Assembly: GCA_951804985.1 (NCBI GenBank)
Contig: OX638132.1
Location: 15,853,529-15,917,528 of the forward strand
From: Dryomyza anilis
Taxonomy: Eukaryota; Arthropoda; Insecta; Diptera; Dryomyzidae
Reading direction: 5' to 3'
Length of the DNA: 64,000 nt
Below the pieces are notes generated by a model. That model was given only the letters and a program-made list of their open reading frames with translations, was not told where the DNA came from and did no database searches. Shown in pieces: positions 39,101-50,565 of this stretch. Each line of letters starts with the position of its first letter. Positions within the stretch are counted from its first letter, which is position 1. A program made the position numbers and the translations under genes.

Positions 39101-42100
39101 TCAACTGTCGCAATCGGCTGCTGCTCAGTGGCACGCCCATACAAAACAGTATGGCCGAGCTGTGGGCGCTGCTGCATTTCATAATGCCAACACTCTTCGA
39201 CTCGCACGACGAGTTCAACGAGTGGTTCTCAAAGGACATTGAGTCGCATGCGGAGAATAAGACAGGCATCGATGAGCGACAGATCTCGCGACTGCACATG
39301 ATACTCAAACCGTTTATGTTGCGGCGCATCAAAAAGGATGTGGAGAATGAGCTGAGCGACAAGATTGAGATTATGGTCTACTGTCCGCTGACCATACGAC
39401 AGAAACTGTTGTACATGGCACTCAAACAGAAAATACGTATCGAGGATCTGCTGCATTTGACGGGCGGCGGTGCCGGCAGCAGCTCTGGCGGCGATTCGCA
39501 TGTCGATCGCAATTTCACATCGAATCTTATGAATCTTGTGATGCAGTTTCGCAAGGTTTGCAATCATCCAGAGTTGTTTGAGCGACGCGATGCCAAGAGT
39601 CCGTTTGCTATGCGCTGTGCGGAGTACGAGGTGCCGCGGCTCGTGTTTGCGGAGGCGATGCTGATGCACGCGTTGCCTAGCAAGCGGCATTTGCTGTACA
39701 ATAAGTGTGTATACTATAGTGATAGTTTTTTTTCTTAGTTTTTGTTTAATTTTTTAATATTTTAGATTCAGTATATGGCGTAGCGCTCATGTACAGCGTT
39801 CGATGTTCGGCGAGCCTTCGCCGCGGAAGACGCGTTCATCTGATTTGGTCGCCTATGCGCGTTATGTTGATTTAAGCGCCTCCACTGCCTGTTGTTTTAG
39901 TTTTACGCGGCTGTGCGATGTTGCGCCTACCGAGTTGGAGGCCCTCACGGTGGGCGGTATAATTGAGTAGTAGGTGTATTTTTTTGATTTTTAATATATT
40001 TGAAATTCATTCATTTTGTATTTCGTTAAAGCCTTCTTGCCTATCGGCGATTTTTGTTGCGGCTGGTGCTGCTAGCGTATCGTCGAAGCTGGTGGGGCGA
40101 CTTTCAGCCAACGCGATCGTTGCTGCTGCAGCCAATGCTGGAACATACTCTATTCAAAGCGGATAATAGCGTCATGGGGCAGCTGCTCTTCACCAGCATG
40201 GTATGTTAATAGCTCGAACTAATGATTATATCCAGGGATTGTAATCGTAAAAAAATAGATATGAACGATATAGGTTAATTAACATTCATAAAAAAGTTTT
40301 AATAAAAAGTATGAAATCAAAATTTTAGTAAAAAAAAAAATGTGAAATAAAAAATATTTTTTAGTATAAAACGTTTTTAATGTGAACTTTAAGGATCCAA
40401 TAGATTATATTATCTACCGCCCCACGTTTCATTATAAATCATACTAAAAACTCACCTTAAAAACGTTTTATATTAAAAAAAATATTTTGTATATTACTTT
40501 TTTTTATTTTATGTGCCAGTTAGTTTTTTGTCTGACAGAATTCGAAAGGCCTAAAAATATTCATGTTTCAAAGTGTCTTTAATATGGAACCATGGCGATA
40601 GAACCATGATTAACATAATGACAAGAAAACGATAATATTGCATTGTCATCCAGTTCGAGGCAATATACAAATTTCAAGTCTTTAGCTCATCGCGAAGGTA
40701 GTTTAAAATCAATTACAAAATTTGTACCGAACAGACAGACAAGAAAGCAACCTAATAAAAACGTTTTAAAAACAAATGTAGGGAAGCCTGGGGTAAAGTA
40801 GGACTCGTTTTGATTTTACTCCAAATAAACACATTAAAAATGTTTTAAACATCTTTTGATGGGTTTATTTAATAGCCTGGTTCATGATCTGACTTTTTGC
40901 ATTAACAGAATTCAGTTTATATGAATTTTAAAAGATTTTTGAGCGATGTTTCAAAACAGTTTAATTTCAGACTTGTTAAAAAATGTTTGGTAAAGTGGGA
41001 ATGCAAATTGTACTAAATACTCCTTCTGTTAAAGTTGAAGAATATGTACTGATGTATTCTGTTTGCTTCTCGACTTTCTAATGCAGTTCAGATCATATCT
41101 GTGGTGAAGTCAAAATGTTGCTTTTATTGGTTAAACGAATTAAATAATTCATATAACACAATTTTTTCACTAAAATTACAATAAACATTGCATTAAATAC
41201 ATTTCCCACTTTACCCCAGAATGTGTTGTTCACTTTACCCTAATATCGCAATTTGAACATAACTTGGCACCATTTAAGCAATGTTAAATAATTTGCAAAG
41301 TTCATTTGTATTTCAAAGGATATAAAATATGTTATCAAATATTTTAATCATATCGTATTAGATAAAAACGTGTTATCGAAATGCAATAAAAAGGTTTAAA
41401 TTTGCTTATAACCATGTATGAAAAAGTTGATGCCATGTTAAGAATCACTTGACAATTGTTATTATTTTTCCAAGTACAAAAACATGTCCACAAATTGCAA
41501 TTTCCCACAATACCCCATGTCCCACTTTACCCCAGGTTCTCCTAAATTTTTGAAACGGTTCATAAACGATGAACAAATTTATAAAATTTTTAACGTTCTA
41601 TTACAGACCGCCAACGAAAGCACCGTCTACACTTTCGGTGATTACAAAACCGCCAACATGCAGGAGACTATTGAGCATCGCGTGATACGCAGTAGAAACC
41701 ACGTCAAACCGCTCATCGAAGAGTTAGATATGGCAAATGTTATAATTAAAAAAGAAGAATTAGACTTGGATGTTGTCAACTGTGACGAAGATTCAAGCTC
41801 GCAAATGGCCAGCAGCTCTTTCATCAAATCGATTGCTGTGTCAACAACGACAGCACCAACGAAATCAACAACAACAAAGACAACCAAAACTACGGCAGAT
41901 GTTGCATTACTGCCAGAATTTGCCTATGTAGCACGCCTGCCCAACGAATATCAATGCGAACCGCTGGAGATGCCAAGATTTCTATATGGACTGGGACAAC
42001 GTGTGCAGGCGGTCAATCGCAGAGTTTAGTGAGTATAGTACTTAAGAATTATTATTTCATTTGTTATTAATTTGTTATATTCTTTAAAAACAGTTGCGAA

Positions 42101-42591
42101 AGTCGTGCTGCCGAGTGGGCACACATACGTCATACGCACTGTGAAAATTCCACTGGTCTGGAGTTGCTGACCAACGGCCTGTCGCTGTGTAAGCCACGCA
42201 TTGGCTGGTCTGCGATTGTCGTGCCCGACAAACAGACGCTGGTCTCCGATGCCGGCAAGTTGGCGGTACTCGACAGTTTGCTAACGCGTCTTAAGGCGCA
42301 AGGACATCGTGTGCTCATCTACTCACAAATGACGAAAATGATTGATTTACTCGAGGTGCGTTAAGTGTATTTTTTTGAGTTTTTCAATTTTTTGCTGATG
42401 CTTTTCTTTTTTTTTTTGTGCAGGAATACATGTGGCATCGCAAACATCGTTATATGCGTCTCGATGGCTCCAGCAAAATCTCTGCACGTCGCGATATGGT
42501 TGCTGATTTTCAGACGCGTGCTGATATTTTTGTATTTCTGTTGTCGACACGTGCGGGTGGTTTGGGCATTAATCTAACGGCAGCGGATACG
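36163..42591 (+). CDS. Ino80: INO80 chromatin-remodelling ATPase, exons 1-8 (3' end outside window)
   Basis: Catalytic Snf2-family subunit of the nuclear INO80 complex, which uses ATP to slide nucleosomes and exchange H2A.Z. Exons that join in frame: 36163-36469, 36534-36727, 37453-39704, 39766-39966, 40032-40200, 41607-42028, 42094-42355, 42424-42591, giving 1325 codons. All introns start GT and end AG. The ATG follows CACAAT and opens an acidic/serine-rich N terminus. A DBINO segment lies at about residues 334-460, preceded by a poly-Asp tract (~264-280) and a lysine/proline-rich stretch. Walker A (DEMGLGKT) is at ~589-596, DEAQ at ~698-701 and SGTPIQN just beyond. The family's long insertion between the ATPase lobes spans exons 3-7 (motifs [13 protein letters not shown] and [11 protein letters not shown]). 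Lobe 2 resumes with [16 protein letters not shown] and [11 protein letters not shown]. Motif VI and the C terminus are missing; known orthologues have about 1550-1640 residues. Intron 4's donor, GA|GTAGTA, is the weakest junction. Confidence 0.95.
36728..37452 (+). other. Ino80 intron 2 (725 bp)
   Basis: Donor ACG|GTGCGT, acceptor CTTTTAG|AAC, phase 0. AT-rich with no recognised repeat; short frames inside it are chance. Introns 1, 3, 4, 6 and 7 are 61-68 bp, the usual fly minimum. Confidence 0.85.
40330..40770 (+). mobile_element. Non-autonomous element in Ino80 intron 5
   Basis: It has an inverted copy at about 51900-52340. Shared blocks include TATAAAACGTTTTTAA, the GGATCC with its flanks, AACGTTTTATATTAAAAAA, a ~20-bp tract around CTGACAGAATTCGAAAGGCC, and GAACAGACAGACAAGAA near one end. 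The AACGTTTT blocks are themselves inverted around the GGATCC region, giving a hairpin. No coding frame; class unknown. Confidence 0.6.
40781..41545. mobile_element. TIR element ending CTGGGGTAAAGT, in Ino80 intron 5
   Basis: AGCCTGGGGTAAAGTAGGAC near 40785 is mirrored by GTCCCACTTTACCCCAGG at about 41518-41536; a further TTTACCCCAGA lies at 41212-41222. A related inverted piece is at 60528-60720, inside the hAT-like element, and continues at about 62575-62640. The right end stops some 60 bp short of the exon 6 acceptor. Non-coding. Confidence 0.6.
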
Positions 42592-43229
42592 GTAAGTGCA
42601 AATCTGTTTTTAATTTCTTATTTAAAAATTTGTTAATTGTTGAGCTTGTTATTTGATGAAATTATGATAAAGGATTTTTTTATATATATATATTTTTATG
42701 ATTTATTTTCTGATTATTTCACAAAATAATTCTGCTCTACCTCTAACGCTGTGTGAGCTGGGTCATTTGTAAAATGTAATTAAAAGTTTATTTTTGTTTA
42801 AGAAATATGTTTCTGAAGCAATTTTTAATCATACAAAATTTTTCATATGAGCAAAACCAGAAAACTTTTAACCTTTGTTATTTTTATATTTTACATATTA
42901 ATTGATTGTGGTTAATAATACTTGAATTAATAAATACCAACTATTAATGAGTTCATAAGTTGCTCTTTTGATTTACATGTTGACAAAGTAAGGAAATCAT
43001 TATAAATACCAATGCGACGCCCACACGTTTCAATTTTCTTACAAAAACGGCACCTTAAAAAATGTCATTGAAACAAGCATAAGTTTATTTTTTGGCCAAT
43101 TAGTCTTTTTGTATTACAAATAAATAAAATAAATGAAAATAAAATGAAAAAGAGCATTACATAATTCTCATTCCATATTTCTCCACGAACGTAGGCATAA
43201 CTTTATCTCTCCCAGGAATAGAAGCACAT

Positions 43230-43915
43230 TTATATTTTATCTATGAACAAAAGCACATTTTTAATTTCTTCACGAATAAAAGTATATAATATATATCCCA
43301 AAGGAACAAATTTTTCGCAAAAAAAGTCCAATAATGCAAGTGAGTTGTGGCAAAACCAAAAGAAACAAAATGTTTGCAATAAAAATGTCCAATGACGCAA
43401 GTTGGTTCTGGCCAAATCCCAACGTAACAAATTTTTTGAACTAAGTTTTCTCCTGTGCACAAAACCGTCTACTGGGATAACTGTCTTGAAGACATATATA
43501 TGCTTTTATTCTTGGCGAAGAGATAGATATGCTTTTTATCGTAGCTAATTGTAGAAATGTTTGTTTTCGTGGCGAAAATAAAATTATGCTTCGTTTCGTG
43601 GCTAAAAAACGTATATGTTTTTTTTCTTGGGTATAATAAAAATTCGTGAAGAAACTGAACTTGTGCTTCTTTTCGTAGTTACGAAAATCGTGCTGTTTTT
43701 CGTAGGCAAATTGAAACGTGTGGGTTTTCGTAAGAGTCGTCGAATGATACTCGCACGTTTTGTGAAGCGTCATCACTTTTCGTGGAGAAATTGAACTTGT
43801 GCTTCTTTTCGTAGTTACGAAAAACGTGCTGTTTTTCGTAGGCAAATTGAAACGTGTGGGTTTTCGTAAGAGGCGTCGAATCATACTCGCACGTTTGTGA
43901 AGCGTCATCACTGTT
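43230..43915. repeat. Short degenerate repeats plus a 136-bp tandem duplication
   Basis: TTGTGCTTCTTTTCGTAGTT starts at 43661 and again at 43797, and the 136-bp units are almost identical through GCGTCATCAC. Words such as TTTTCGT and TACGAAAA recur throughout. At 43300-43440 two ~70-bp units share GTCCAATxAxGCAAGT. A 156-codon minus-strand frame across the duplication repeats the same peptide and looks like a by-product of the repeat. Confidence 0.75.
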
Positions 43916-44049
43916 GCTGCTACTTAAAAAATAACGCTAGAATTTTAATACAATCGCTAGCTAATCTCTGAAGACAAACATACATTTTTCTATATCACAT
44001 TAAAAACGAAAAAAATGACGGCTTTATTTAAAAGTGAATCTCGAATGTA

Positions 44050-44800
44050 CGCACTATACACAATTTACCAATGTATTTCGGAAAATTTCAATTGAAATTC
44101 AGGAATTATATATGAAATTCAAAAGACAATAATTTGAATTCAGAAATGCCATTTGAAGTTGATGTCTTTTGAATTTCAATTGACATTCAGAAATACATCA
44201 AATGAAATTCATTACTTTCCATTTGTAATGTAGAAAATATTAATTGAAATGTATAACATTTCATTTGGAATTTAGAAAATATCAATTTAAAATTCATAAC
44301 ATTCCATTTGGAATTCAGAAAATAAGAATTGACATTTACAACTTTCCATTTGGAATTTAGAAAATATCAATTGATATTTTGGCATGTATTGAATTTCGAA
44401 TGGAATTTCTGAATTAAAATGGATGTCATTTGAATTCCATTTCAAAATCGAAACATGTAAATTGTTTTTTAGAAATTCCATTTAATTTCCAGAATACATG
44501 AATTTATATTCATAACTTTCCATTTGAAATTCAAAAAATATTAATTGAAAATAAATATCAATTGAAGTTTATAACTTTCCATTTGGAAATCAGAAAATAT
44601 CTATTGAAATTTCTAACTTCCCATTTAGAATTCAGAAAATTACAATTTTTATAACATTCCATTTGGAATTCAGAAAATAAATGTTTATATTATGACATGT
44701 TAAATTTATGAATTACAATTGATTGGATATGAATTTCAAAAGAATTTTTAAATTACAATAGATTTCTTTTGAATTCCAATTGATCTTTTCTGAATTACAT
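44050..44800. repeat. Cluster of short diverged repeats (CCATTTGGAATTCAGAAAAT)
   Basis: The phrase TTTCCATTTGGAATTCAGAAAAT with variants recurs at least six times at roughly 55-70 bp spacing, alternating with AATTGAAATTCATAACATT. Many words are near-palindromic (AATTGAAATTC/GAATTTCAATT), so parts can fold on each other. Non-coding. Confidence 0.7.
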
Positions 44801-45323
44801 TTGTAAATTGTATAGAATGCATCAGAATTTTTGGAAATTTATGCTATTTACATAATGTAGAAAAATAAATGCATATGTAGTACTTTTTTTTTAGTTTTTA
44901 CATAAAATTTAATGTAACTACAGATTGTAGTCAAAATGAATGCTGATTTAGTGATTTTTCTACTTATTTCTAGATGTTTAACCCTGTTTTTGTGTTGAAA
45001 AAAACTTATAAATTATAGGTTAATGGACCATTTTGGTTCATACTAAATTTTTATTAAAAAAATCAAAGTAAACCTATTTTTTACAACTATTTTGATTTAG
45101 TACTTCGACAACACAATATTTACGTAAAAAAATACACATATTTGACCATTTGGTTTATTCATAAGGTGTTCAAAATTGATTGTTACCATTTGTCATACAA
45201 ATTGTATTAGAAAACCATCGACAAAACTATTGTAAAACATCAAAATTAGTTTTATGATTCCCCTACATTAATTTTATCATGTAGTCAAATCTTATATGCG
45301 CATTATTGTAACTTTTATTGCTA

Positions 45324-45685
45324 CTTATACTCTAAACTCATACTCATCCGTTTGCAACACCCAGAAGAAGGCGTGTCCGGTAAGAAAAAGGTTATATATG
45401 TTTGATCACTGTGATCTCCTGAATCGATATAACGATGTCCGTCGATCCGTCTGTTCTCCTGTCTATCCGTCTGTATGTCCATCTAGTTGTCCGTCTATCT
45501 GTGTTCTGTATGTATGTTGAAATCACGATTACACTAAAACTAAAAGAGTTAGATCATGGAAACTTTTAAATATATTACTTATATATTTATGCTATCGGGT
45601 ATTAATAAGGGTCTTGATCGGTCTATTATGATCTGTGACTCAGCCAGATATGTCAGATACCTCAAATGACATTGAATTTAAATTT
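45324..45685 (-). mobile_element. Degenerate mini-me copy E
   Basis: It retains, in order, CAACACCCAGAAGAAGG, a TATATATG run, the core TGATCxCxxTGATCTCCTGA, a (GTCY)-like tract at 45438-45500, and GTTGAAATCxxGATT. The order matches copy C (50983-51720), so it is inverted relative to copies A and B. Divergence is high. Confidence 0.6.
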
Positions 45686-45688
45686 ATA

Positions 45689-45893
45689 AAGGGTTTTTCA
45701 ATAAGAGCGCTACAAAAGTTTTTTTCAAGGACGCTACAAAAGTAGAGCGACAGGGACAGCAAACGACGCCATATTTCTTGCCGCTCTTTTGACATTTCTC
45801 TTCAGTAAGGTTTGCCATTTCATGATGGAAAGATATACGAGCCAACAACGAAACGAAATTATTAAAATTTACTACCGAAATTCGAATTCGTAG
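45689..45893 (+). pseudogene. Tc1/mariner-type element stub with transposase N terminus
   Basis: AAGGGTTTTTCAATAAGAGC at 45689 resembles a mariner-type terminal repeat and leader. From 45822 or 45825 a short frame begins MERYTSQQRNEIIKIYY, matching the N-terminal MERxTxxQRxxIxKIYYxN opening of insect mariner/Tc1 transposases, and stops at 45891. No catalytic domain follows; another repeat begins at 45913. The remnant is therefore only the 5' end. Identification rests on a short peptide and is moderate. Confidence 0.55.
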
Positions 45894-45912
45894 CCACAGT
45901 AGCCACTCACAT

Positions 45913-46240
45913 TGGCTGCATAAGCGACCTCAGATGTGGCGAAACTGCTCAGTAACTAATCGCTCACTGTTACTGAATGCACCGCTATCTCAGCTGTCAA
46001 TTTACAAATTAATTTGTTATTAATATTTTATTAAAGTTACATACAACAATTTAATCGATTAAAAACATTATAAATATTTGAGTTAAAATGTCATCGATAA
46101 CAAATGCAGCGCAAATGTATCGTAAGAATTTCATGCTGGAAAAAATGCCGACCGCTCACTAAACATGTTGAGGGTAGCATGCCATTCAAGCACAAATTGC
46201 TCAACAGCTCCACAACTGCTGAGGTCGCTGAATGCAGCCA
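45913..46240. mobile_element. MITE with ends GGCTGCATTCAGCGACCTCA, copy 1
   Basis: The left end TTGGCTGCATAAGCGACCTCA and right end TGAGGTCGCTGAATGCAGCC are inverted. The interior matches copy 2 (50191-50565), including AATATTTTATTAAAGTTACAT, TTGAGTTAAAATGTCATCGA and ACCGCTCACTAAACATGTTG. It cuts off the mariner stub just upstream. Confidence 0.75.
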
Positions 46241-46489
46241 TTATAGGGTATTTATAAACGGCTTAGACCGACTATCACTATCATAATTCTGACTAACTTC
46301 ATTACACCATGTTTTCCATGTAAACTAATTTTCTTTAGTGGTTACATTTATTCAAAAAATAAAAAAAAACTTAAGAATTCTTCTTTATTTTGATTCAAGA
46401 GAATTCAAAATATACGAAGGACCAAAATAGTCCCTTAACGTAAGATTTGTAACTTTTAATTCCATTTTACAACAGACACTTTATTATTT

Positions 46490-46665
46490 TTATATTCAGC
46501 CTGATCGTGAATAAAATTCTCAGGGAATTTTTACCCTTCGTGGTAAATAGGTATCGTGAACAATATTCGAAAAGGGAAAAAAATGTTTCCCTAAAAAAAC
46601 TACGTATCATGAACAACATTTTGGAGGAAAAATTACTCCGAAAAAATTCCGCCACTTTTTCATCG
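46490..46665. repeat. Small inverted/tandem repeat region (GATCGTGAA...)
   Basis: CTGATCGTGAATAAAATTCTC, GTATCGTGAACAATATTCG and GTATCATGAACAACATTTTG are three related phrases about 55 bp apart. This is probably a decayed small element; there is no coding support for the 62-codon minus frame here. Confidence 0.45.
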
Positions 46666-47239
46666 GGGAAAAGAATTAATTAAAAACAAAATTCACTTTA
46701 ATTAACTATACTTTTATTTATAATATGTTAAGAAATATCTATGGATAGCACCAAAATTATTTAAATAAAAGTTATTTACATATTTTTGCACAAATAAATT
46801 ACAGATATATTCAACCACTGCAAAAACTTCACCGGCTGGGGAATATCTTAATTTTTTTAACTCTTGAAAAATGAACGCAATCTAATCACATCATTTTCTT
46901 AAATGAAAAACTACAATTAAGAGTCATTTTATATACTTTTAATTGTATTTTAAGATAATTTTAACTTGAATATTTATTTTCACAACACAACGCAATTTTA
47001 TCCAACAACACTGTTTGACATTTGGCAAAACAGCTGATTTAGCGTTGCCTGATGTTCAGTTCTAATTGCAAATTAAATTTTTATTGAGTTATTTGTGAAA
47101 TTTGTGCATAAAAGTATAGTTAACTGCAAATAATAAAGATCTGTATACATATTTTTGTCTGAACTATTATTTTACAACTTTATTATCTGAAATGATAAAG
47201 ATAACCAAAAAAAACGCATTAAAAAAAATCTGTCCATAT

Positions 47240-47521
47240 TGTAAAACTGCATTCGAATTTCGAACAAAATTCCGGAAGAATTGCTGTTCCTGGGAGATTG
47301 GCGATACCAAAAAATTTTACCTGGGAACAACAAATTCCGAGGGAATAGAATATTCCCCAAGTCTTCACTATAAGGCTGATTGTAAAACTGCATTCGAATT
47401 TCGAACAAAATTCCAGGTGAATTGCTGTTCCTGGGAGATTGACGATACCAAAAAATTTTACCTGGGAACAAAAAATTCCGAGGGAATAGAATATTCCCCA
47501 AGTCTTCACTATAAGGCTGAT
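47240..47521. repeat. 141-bp tandem duplication, two units
   Basis: TGTAAAACTGCATTCGAATT starts at 47240 and 47381, and the two 141-bp units differ at only a few positions. Because 141 is divisible by three and the unit has few stops, several frames stay open across both units on both strands (96-110 codons). They repeat the same peptide and are best seen as a product of the duplication. An N-terminal or catalytic motif is not visible. Confidence 0.8.
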
Positions 47522-48302
47522 TAAGAATTATTTAGAAAAATACCACATGAGAAAAGTTATTAAAAGAAGACAAAAATTGAGCAAAATGGTTCAAACACAA
47601 CAGCAGGGTTAAATAAATACAAACTGTAGTTATTTTATTTATATAGTTGTTTTTCCATAGAAATACATCACTGTACTAAAAATAATTTGCTTCTGGGTAT
47701 AAATCAAAAATATCTAAACATACAATATAATGTTTTGTGTGTTTAATTGTAATTGGCTGCTAACAATCAGCTTCTACAAATGAATTTTGTTAAATCTAGA
47801 ATTTATTTAACGCCTAGCTGTACACCGTAGTTACACACTGCCAAGCACAGTGGGACCCTTACTTTTTTTTTTGATATTACCTTCTAAAGCACGTATGTTA
47901 TAGCTGTGTTTTTTTTATAAATTCATTTTTAGCTTTACTTATAAATCTCTTTCAATTTCAACTGCTCCACTGTTCCATTAAGTCCATAAATCAATCGCAT
48001 TGTGTGTCTTGTGGCTTTTAAATATATTTGCTACCGTTCCCTACACTAGTGCGCTACATATACTCCTTGGTATTCAGCCTTTGCTTTATGTTGTCTAAAT
48101 ATTAATAAAAAAACAATTAAATTGTAATTCATATGAGTTCCCGATTTCCATTTGATTGTTATTGTTCTCTCACCCAAGTGAATACACAACAATGTTTGGC
48201 GAAGAAGCAATGTGCCATACACAGGGCCGCGTCGAGGGTAAAGTGAGAAAAAAAAACTCATGCAGGCTACAAAATCTACCAGGATGCCAATTAATTTAAG
48301 AA

Positions 48303-49029
48303 AAAAACCAGTTGGGAAGGTTAGATCACATGGGAAATTTTAAAGTAGGTGTAATTATGATAGTTAGGATTATCAAAATTATGGTCGGTCTAAGCCGACT
48401 ATAAATACCCTACACATATGTGTGGTTACCATTCAAAGTGATATATAGGTCACCAGGGTATACGAATCTTGAAAATAACTACAAACATTCAATCGCTGAA
48501 GAATTTCCATTCATTTGATACCCATATTTACAAATGGGTAGGTGTACCGAATTTCGATTTTTTTTTTGTGAACCACAAGTCTTTTCTCCGGAAAACTTTA
48601 TTATCATGTATTTGAGCATGATGTCAATATATATTTGACCAAAAAAGTTTACCTAAGCACGTATACATAAAAATTGATCTTTATATGTACATTTTATATG
48701 AGGTATTTGAACATAAGTGGTCGGATCATAGGTCACAATGGACCGATCTCGCCAATTTTTTCGCACATACAGCGTAGGTATATTAGTAATCTAAGTTATA
48801 AGTTTCATTTATCTAGCTCTTCAATTTTAAAAGTAGTAGGGATTTCAACAGACAGACGGACAGACAGACGGACAGACAGACGGACAGACGGACATCGCTA
48901 AATCGACTCAGGAGGTCATGCTGATCAAGAATATATATACTTTTCCATACCGGAGATGCTTCCTTCTGGGTGTTACAAACGGCGTACCAAACTGAATATA
49001 CCCTTTCACTCTTAGTGTAGGGTATAAAA
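48303..49029 (+). mobile_element. mini-me-type element, copy B
   Basis: Starts with AACCAGTTGGGAAGGTTAGA and ends GTGTAGGGTATAAAAA. It carries a CAGACGGA tract at 48849-48892 and the TCGACTCAGGAGGTCATGCT core. It is nearly identical to copy C in inverted orientation, including ~55 bp at the left end that extends past the portion seen in copy A. No coding capacity. Confidence 0.8.
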
Positions 49030-49049
49030 ACTATACAAGTATGTGACAT

Positions 49050-49232
49050 AAGCCTGAATCACACGATTGAATAAAAAATTAACTTTTGAATCAATTTTCA
49101 AATAATTTTAATATCAATCGTGTGATTACCCAATTTTTGAATACAAAATTAGGCAATCACACGATTGATATAAAATTGTTCTAAAAACTGATTCAAAAGA
49201 TGATTGTTTCTTAAATCGTGTGATTCAGACTA
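49050..49232. mobile_element. ~180-bp MITE with ends CTGAATCACACGATT
   Basis: CTGAATCACACGATT at 49054-49068 is the exact reverse complement of 49214-49228. A second inverted pair (AATCGTGTGATT near 49115, AATCACACGATT near 49155) sits in the middle, so the element is a double hairpin. AT-rich and non-coding. Confidence 0.75.
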
Positions 49233-49264
49233 TAGGCCCAGTTTTTCAGTACAAGTTTAAACTT

Positions 49265-49810
49265 ATAGCCGTATTCTGGCTTTTTCATGACAAAGTCTAG
49301 TCATTGAAATGTCAAATAAATTAAAATTCAAATGTAAACAATTTTTAAATTTACATATTCGAAAATATTTCACGTGATATTTCCGCACTATTTGCAACAA
49401 AAGTGATTTACGCGACGTGCATTGTGTTAATAGTGAGTTTCGGTCGGTTCTGCAAGTCGCAAATCTAATTAGAATTGGGTAAAACCAATTACAATTCCAA
49501 ATAAATCAGACTGATTTTCCATCTGAATGTCGCAGAAAATCGAACCGCAACAAAAATTCGTTGATATATTTGCATCTCAAAGTGAAGAAATAGTGCAATA
49601 CTAAAGTGCATAACTAAAAACTAGTAAAAAAACACATATTTTTAAAAATTAACTCCTTGTCATCTGCTCTTTAGGTGGTGACAAATTTCATAACAATTGT
49701 CATTGTTTTTATTGTCACTTTGCGGCTAGAATACCATTTCGTGACAATTGTCATTCACCTCATTTTAGTCATTGCTTTGTCATTGTCATTGCTCGTTAGA
49801 ATAGGGCTAT
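49265..49810. mobile_element. Putative TIR element with ends AGCCxTATTCT
   Basis: AGCCGTATTCTGGC ... CATGACAAAG at 49267-49294 is mirrored by CTTTGTCATTG ... GAATAGGGCT ending near 49809. Several GACAATTGTCATT palindromes lie inside the right half. Flanking TTTAAAC words on both sides suggest insertion in another low-complexity repeat. Confidence 0.55.
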
Positions 49811-50190
49811 TAGTTTAAACTAACTTTAAACTTGTCCACATATTTAAAACGAACATAGTTCCTAAATAAGATGGCGGAATGTCGTCAAATTATACAGACA
49901 GAAAGACTACTAGTAAACAGTGCATATGACATTATAAAATTTGTGATATGTTGACAGTAGACGTAATGGCATCTAGTTTAAACTAAGTTTAATTGAAAAT
50001 GTGAACCTTACTTAATTGATTGACGCATAATCTAAGACAATTTAAACTAAATTTTAGTATACAAATCCACTTTTTTACGTTTTATTCTATACGAAATTTT
50101 TCAAAAAATTATTAAAAAAAATAACCACTTTTAACGCTCTTGTTCAATTCAAGTACCTCTTGGTAATTGTGCCATTTTGTTGCTTTACAA

Positions 50191-50565
50191 TGGCTGCATT
50201 CAGCGACCTCATCAGCGGCGAGACTGCCCACTAACTAATCGCTCACTTTTATTGAATGTACCGCTACCTCATCTATCAATTTACAAAATAATTTAATATT
50301 AATATTTTATTAAAGTTACATAAATGATTTAAATGACTGAAAAAATATTTTTCCAATCTAAATTTCATTTTTGTTTATAAATATTTGAGTTAAAATGTCA
50401 TCGAATATCATCGATAACAAAGGCAGCGCAAATGTAGCGTAAACATTTTATGCTGAAAAAAAAAAAAAAATGGCGACCGCTCACTAAACATGTTGAGAGT
50501 AGCTTGCCATTCAAGCGAAAATTACTCAACAGCTCCATAACTGCTGAGGTCGCTGAATGCAGCCA
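50191..50565. mobile_element. MITE with ends GGCTGCATTCAGCGACCTCA, copy 2
   Basis: TGGCTGCATTCAGCGACCTCA at 50191 and its reverse complement ending about 50565 form ~21-bp inverted ends. The interior matches 45913-46240, and this copy is the fuller one. Non-coding. Confidence 0.8.

Noticed and set aside
38275..39207. 310-codon minus-strand frame
   Set aside because: Lies antisense to Ino80 exon 3, which has clear Snf2 motifs; it is a shadow of GC-rich coding sequence.
39963..40166. 67-codon frame
   Set aside because: Wrong frame of Ino80 exon 5; the neighbouring frame gives the conserved INO80 insertion sequence.
41484..42029. Stand-alone 181-codon gene starting at 41484
   Set aside because: The 5' part is the CTGGGGTAAAGT element. 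A strong acceptor (TTACAG at 41606) joins the rest in frame to Ino80 exon 5, and the protein continues into exon 7.
43441..43911. 156-codon minus-strand gene
   Set aside because: The peptide repeats with the 136-bp DNA duplication and has no domain.
47172..47524. Genes of 96-110 codons on both strands
   Set aside because: The frames mirror one tandemly duplicated unit; none has a motif or splice context.
48674..49049. Short genes across 48.7-49.0 kb and 50.97-51.18 kb
   Set aside because: Both lie inside mini-me copies and translate the CAGACGGA/GTCY microsatellite.
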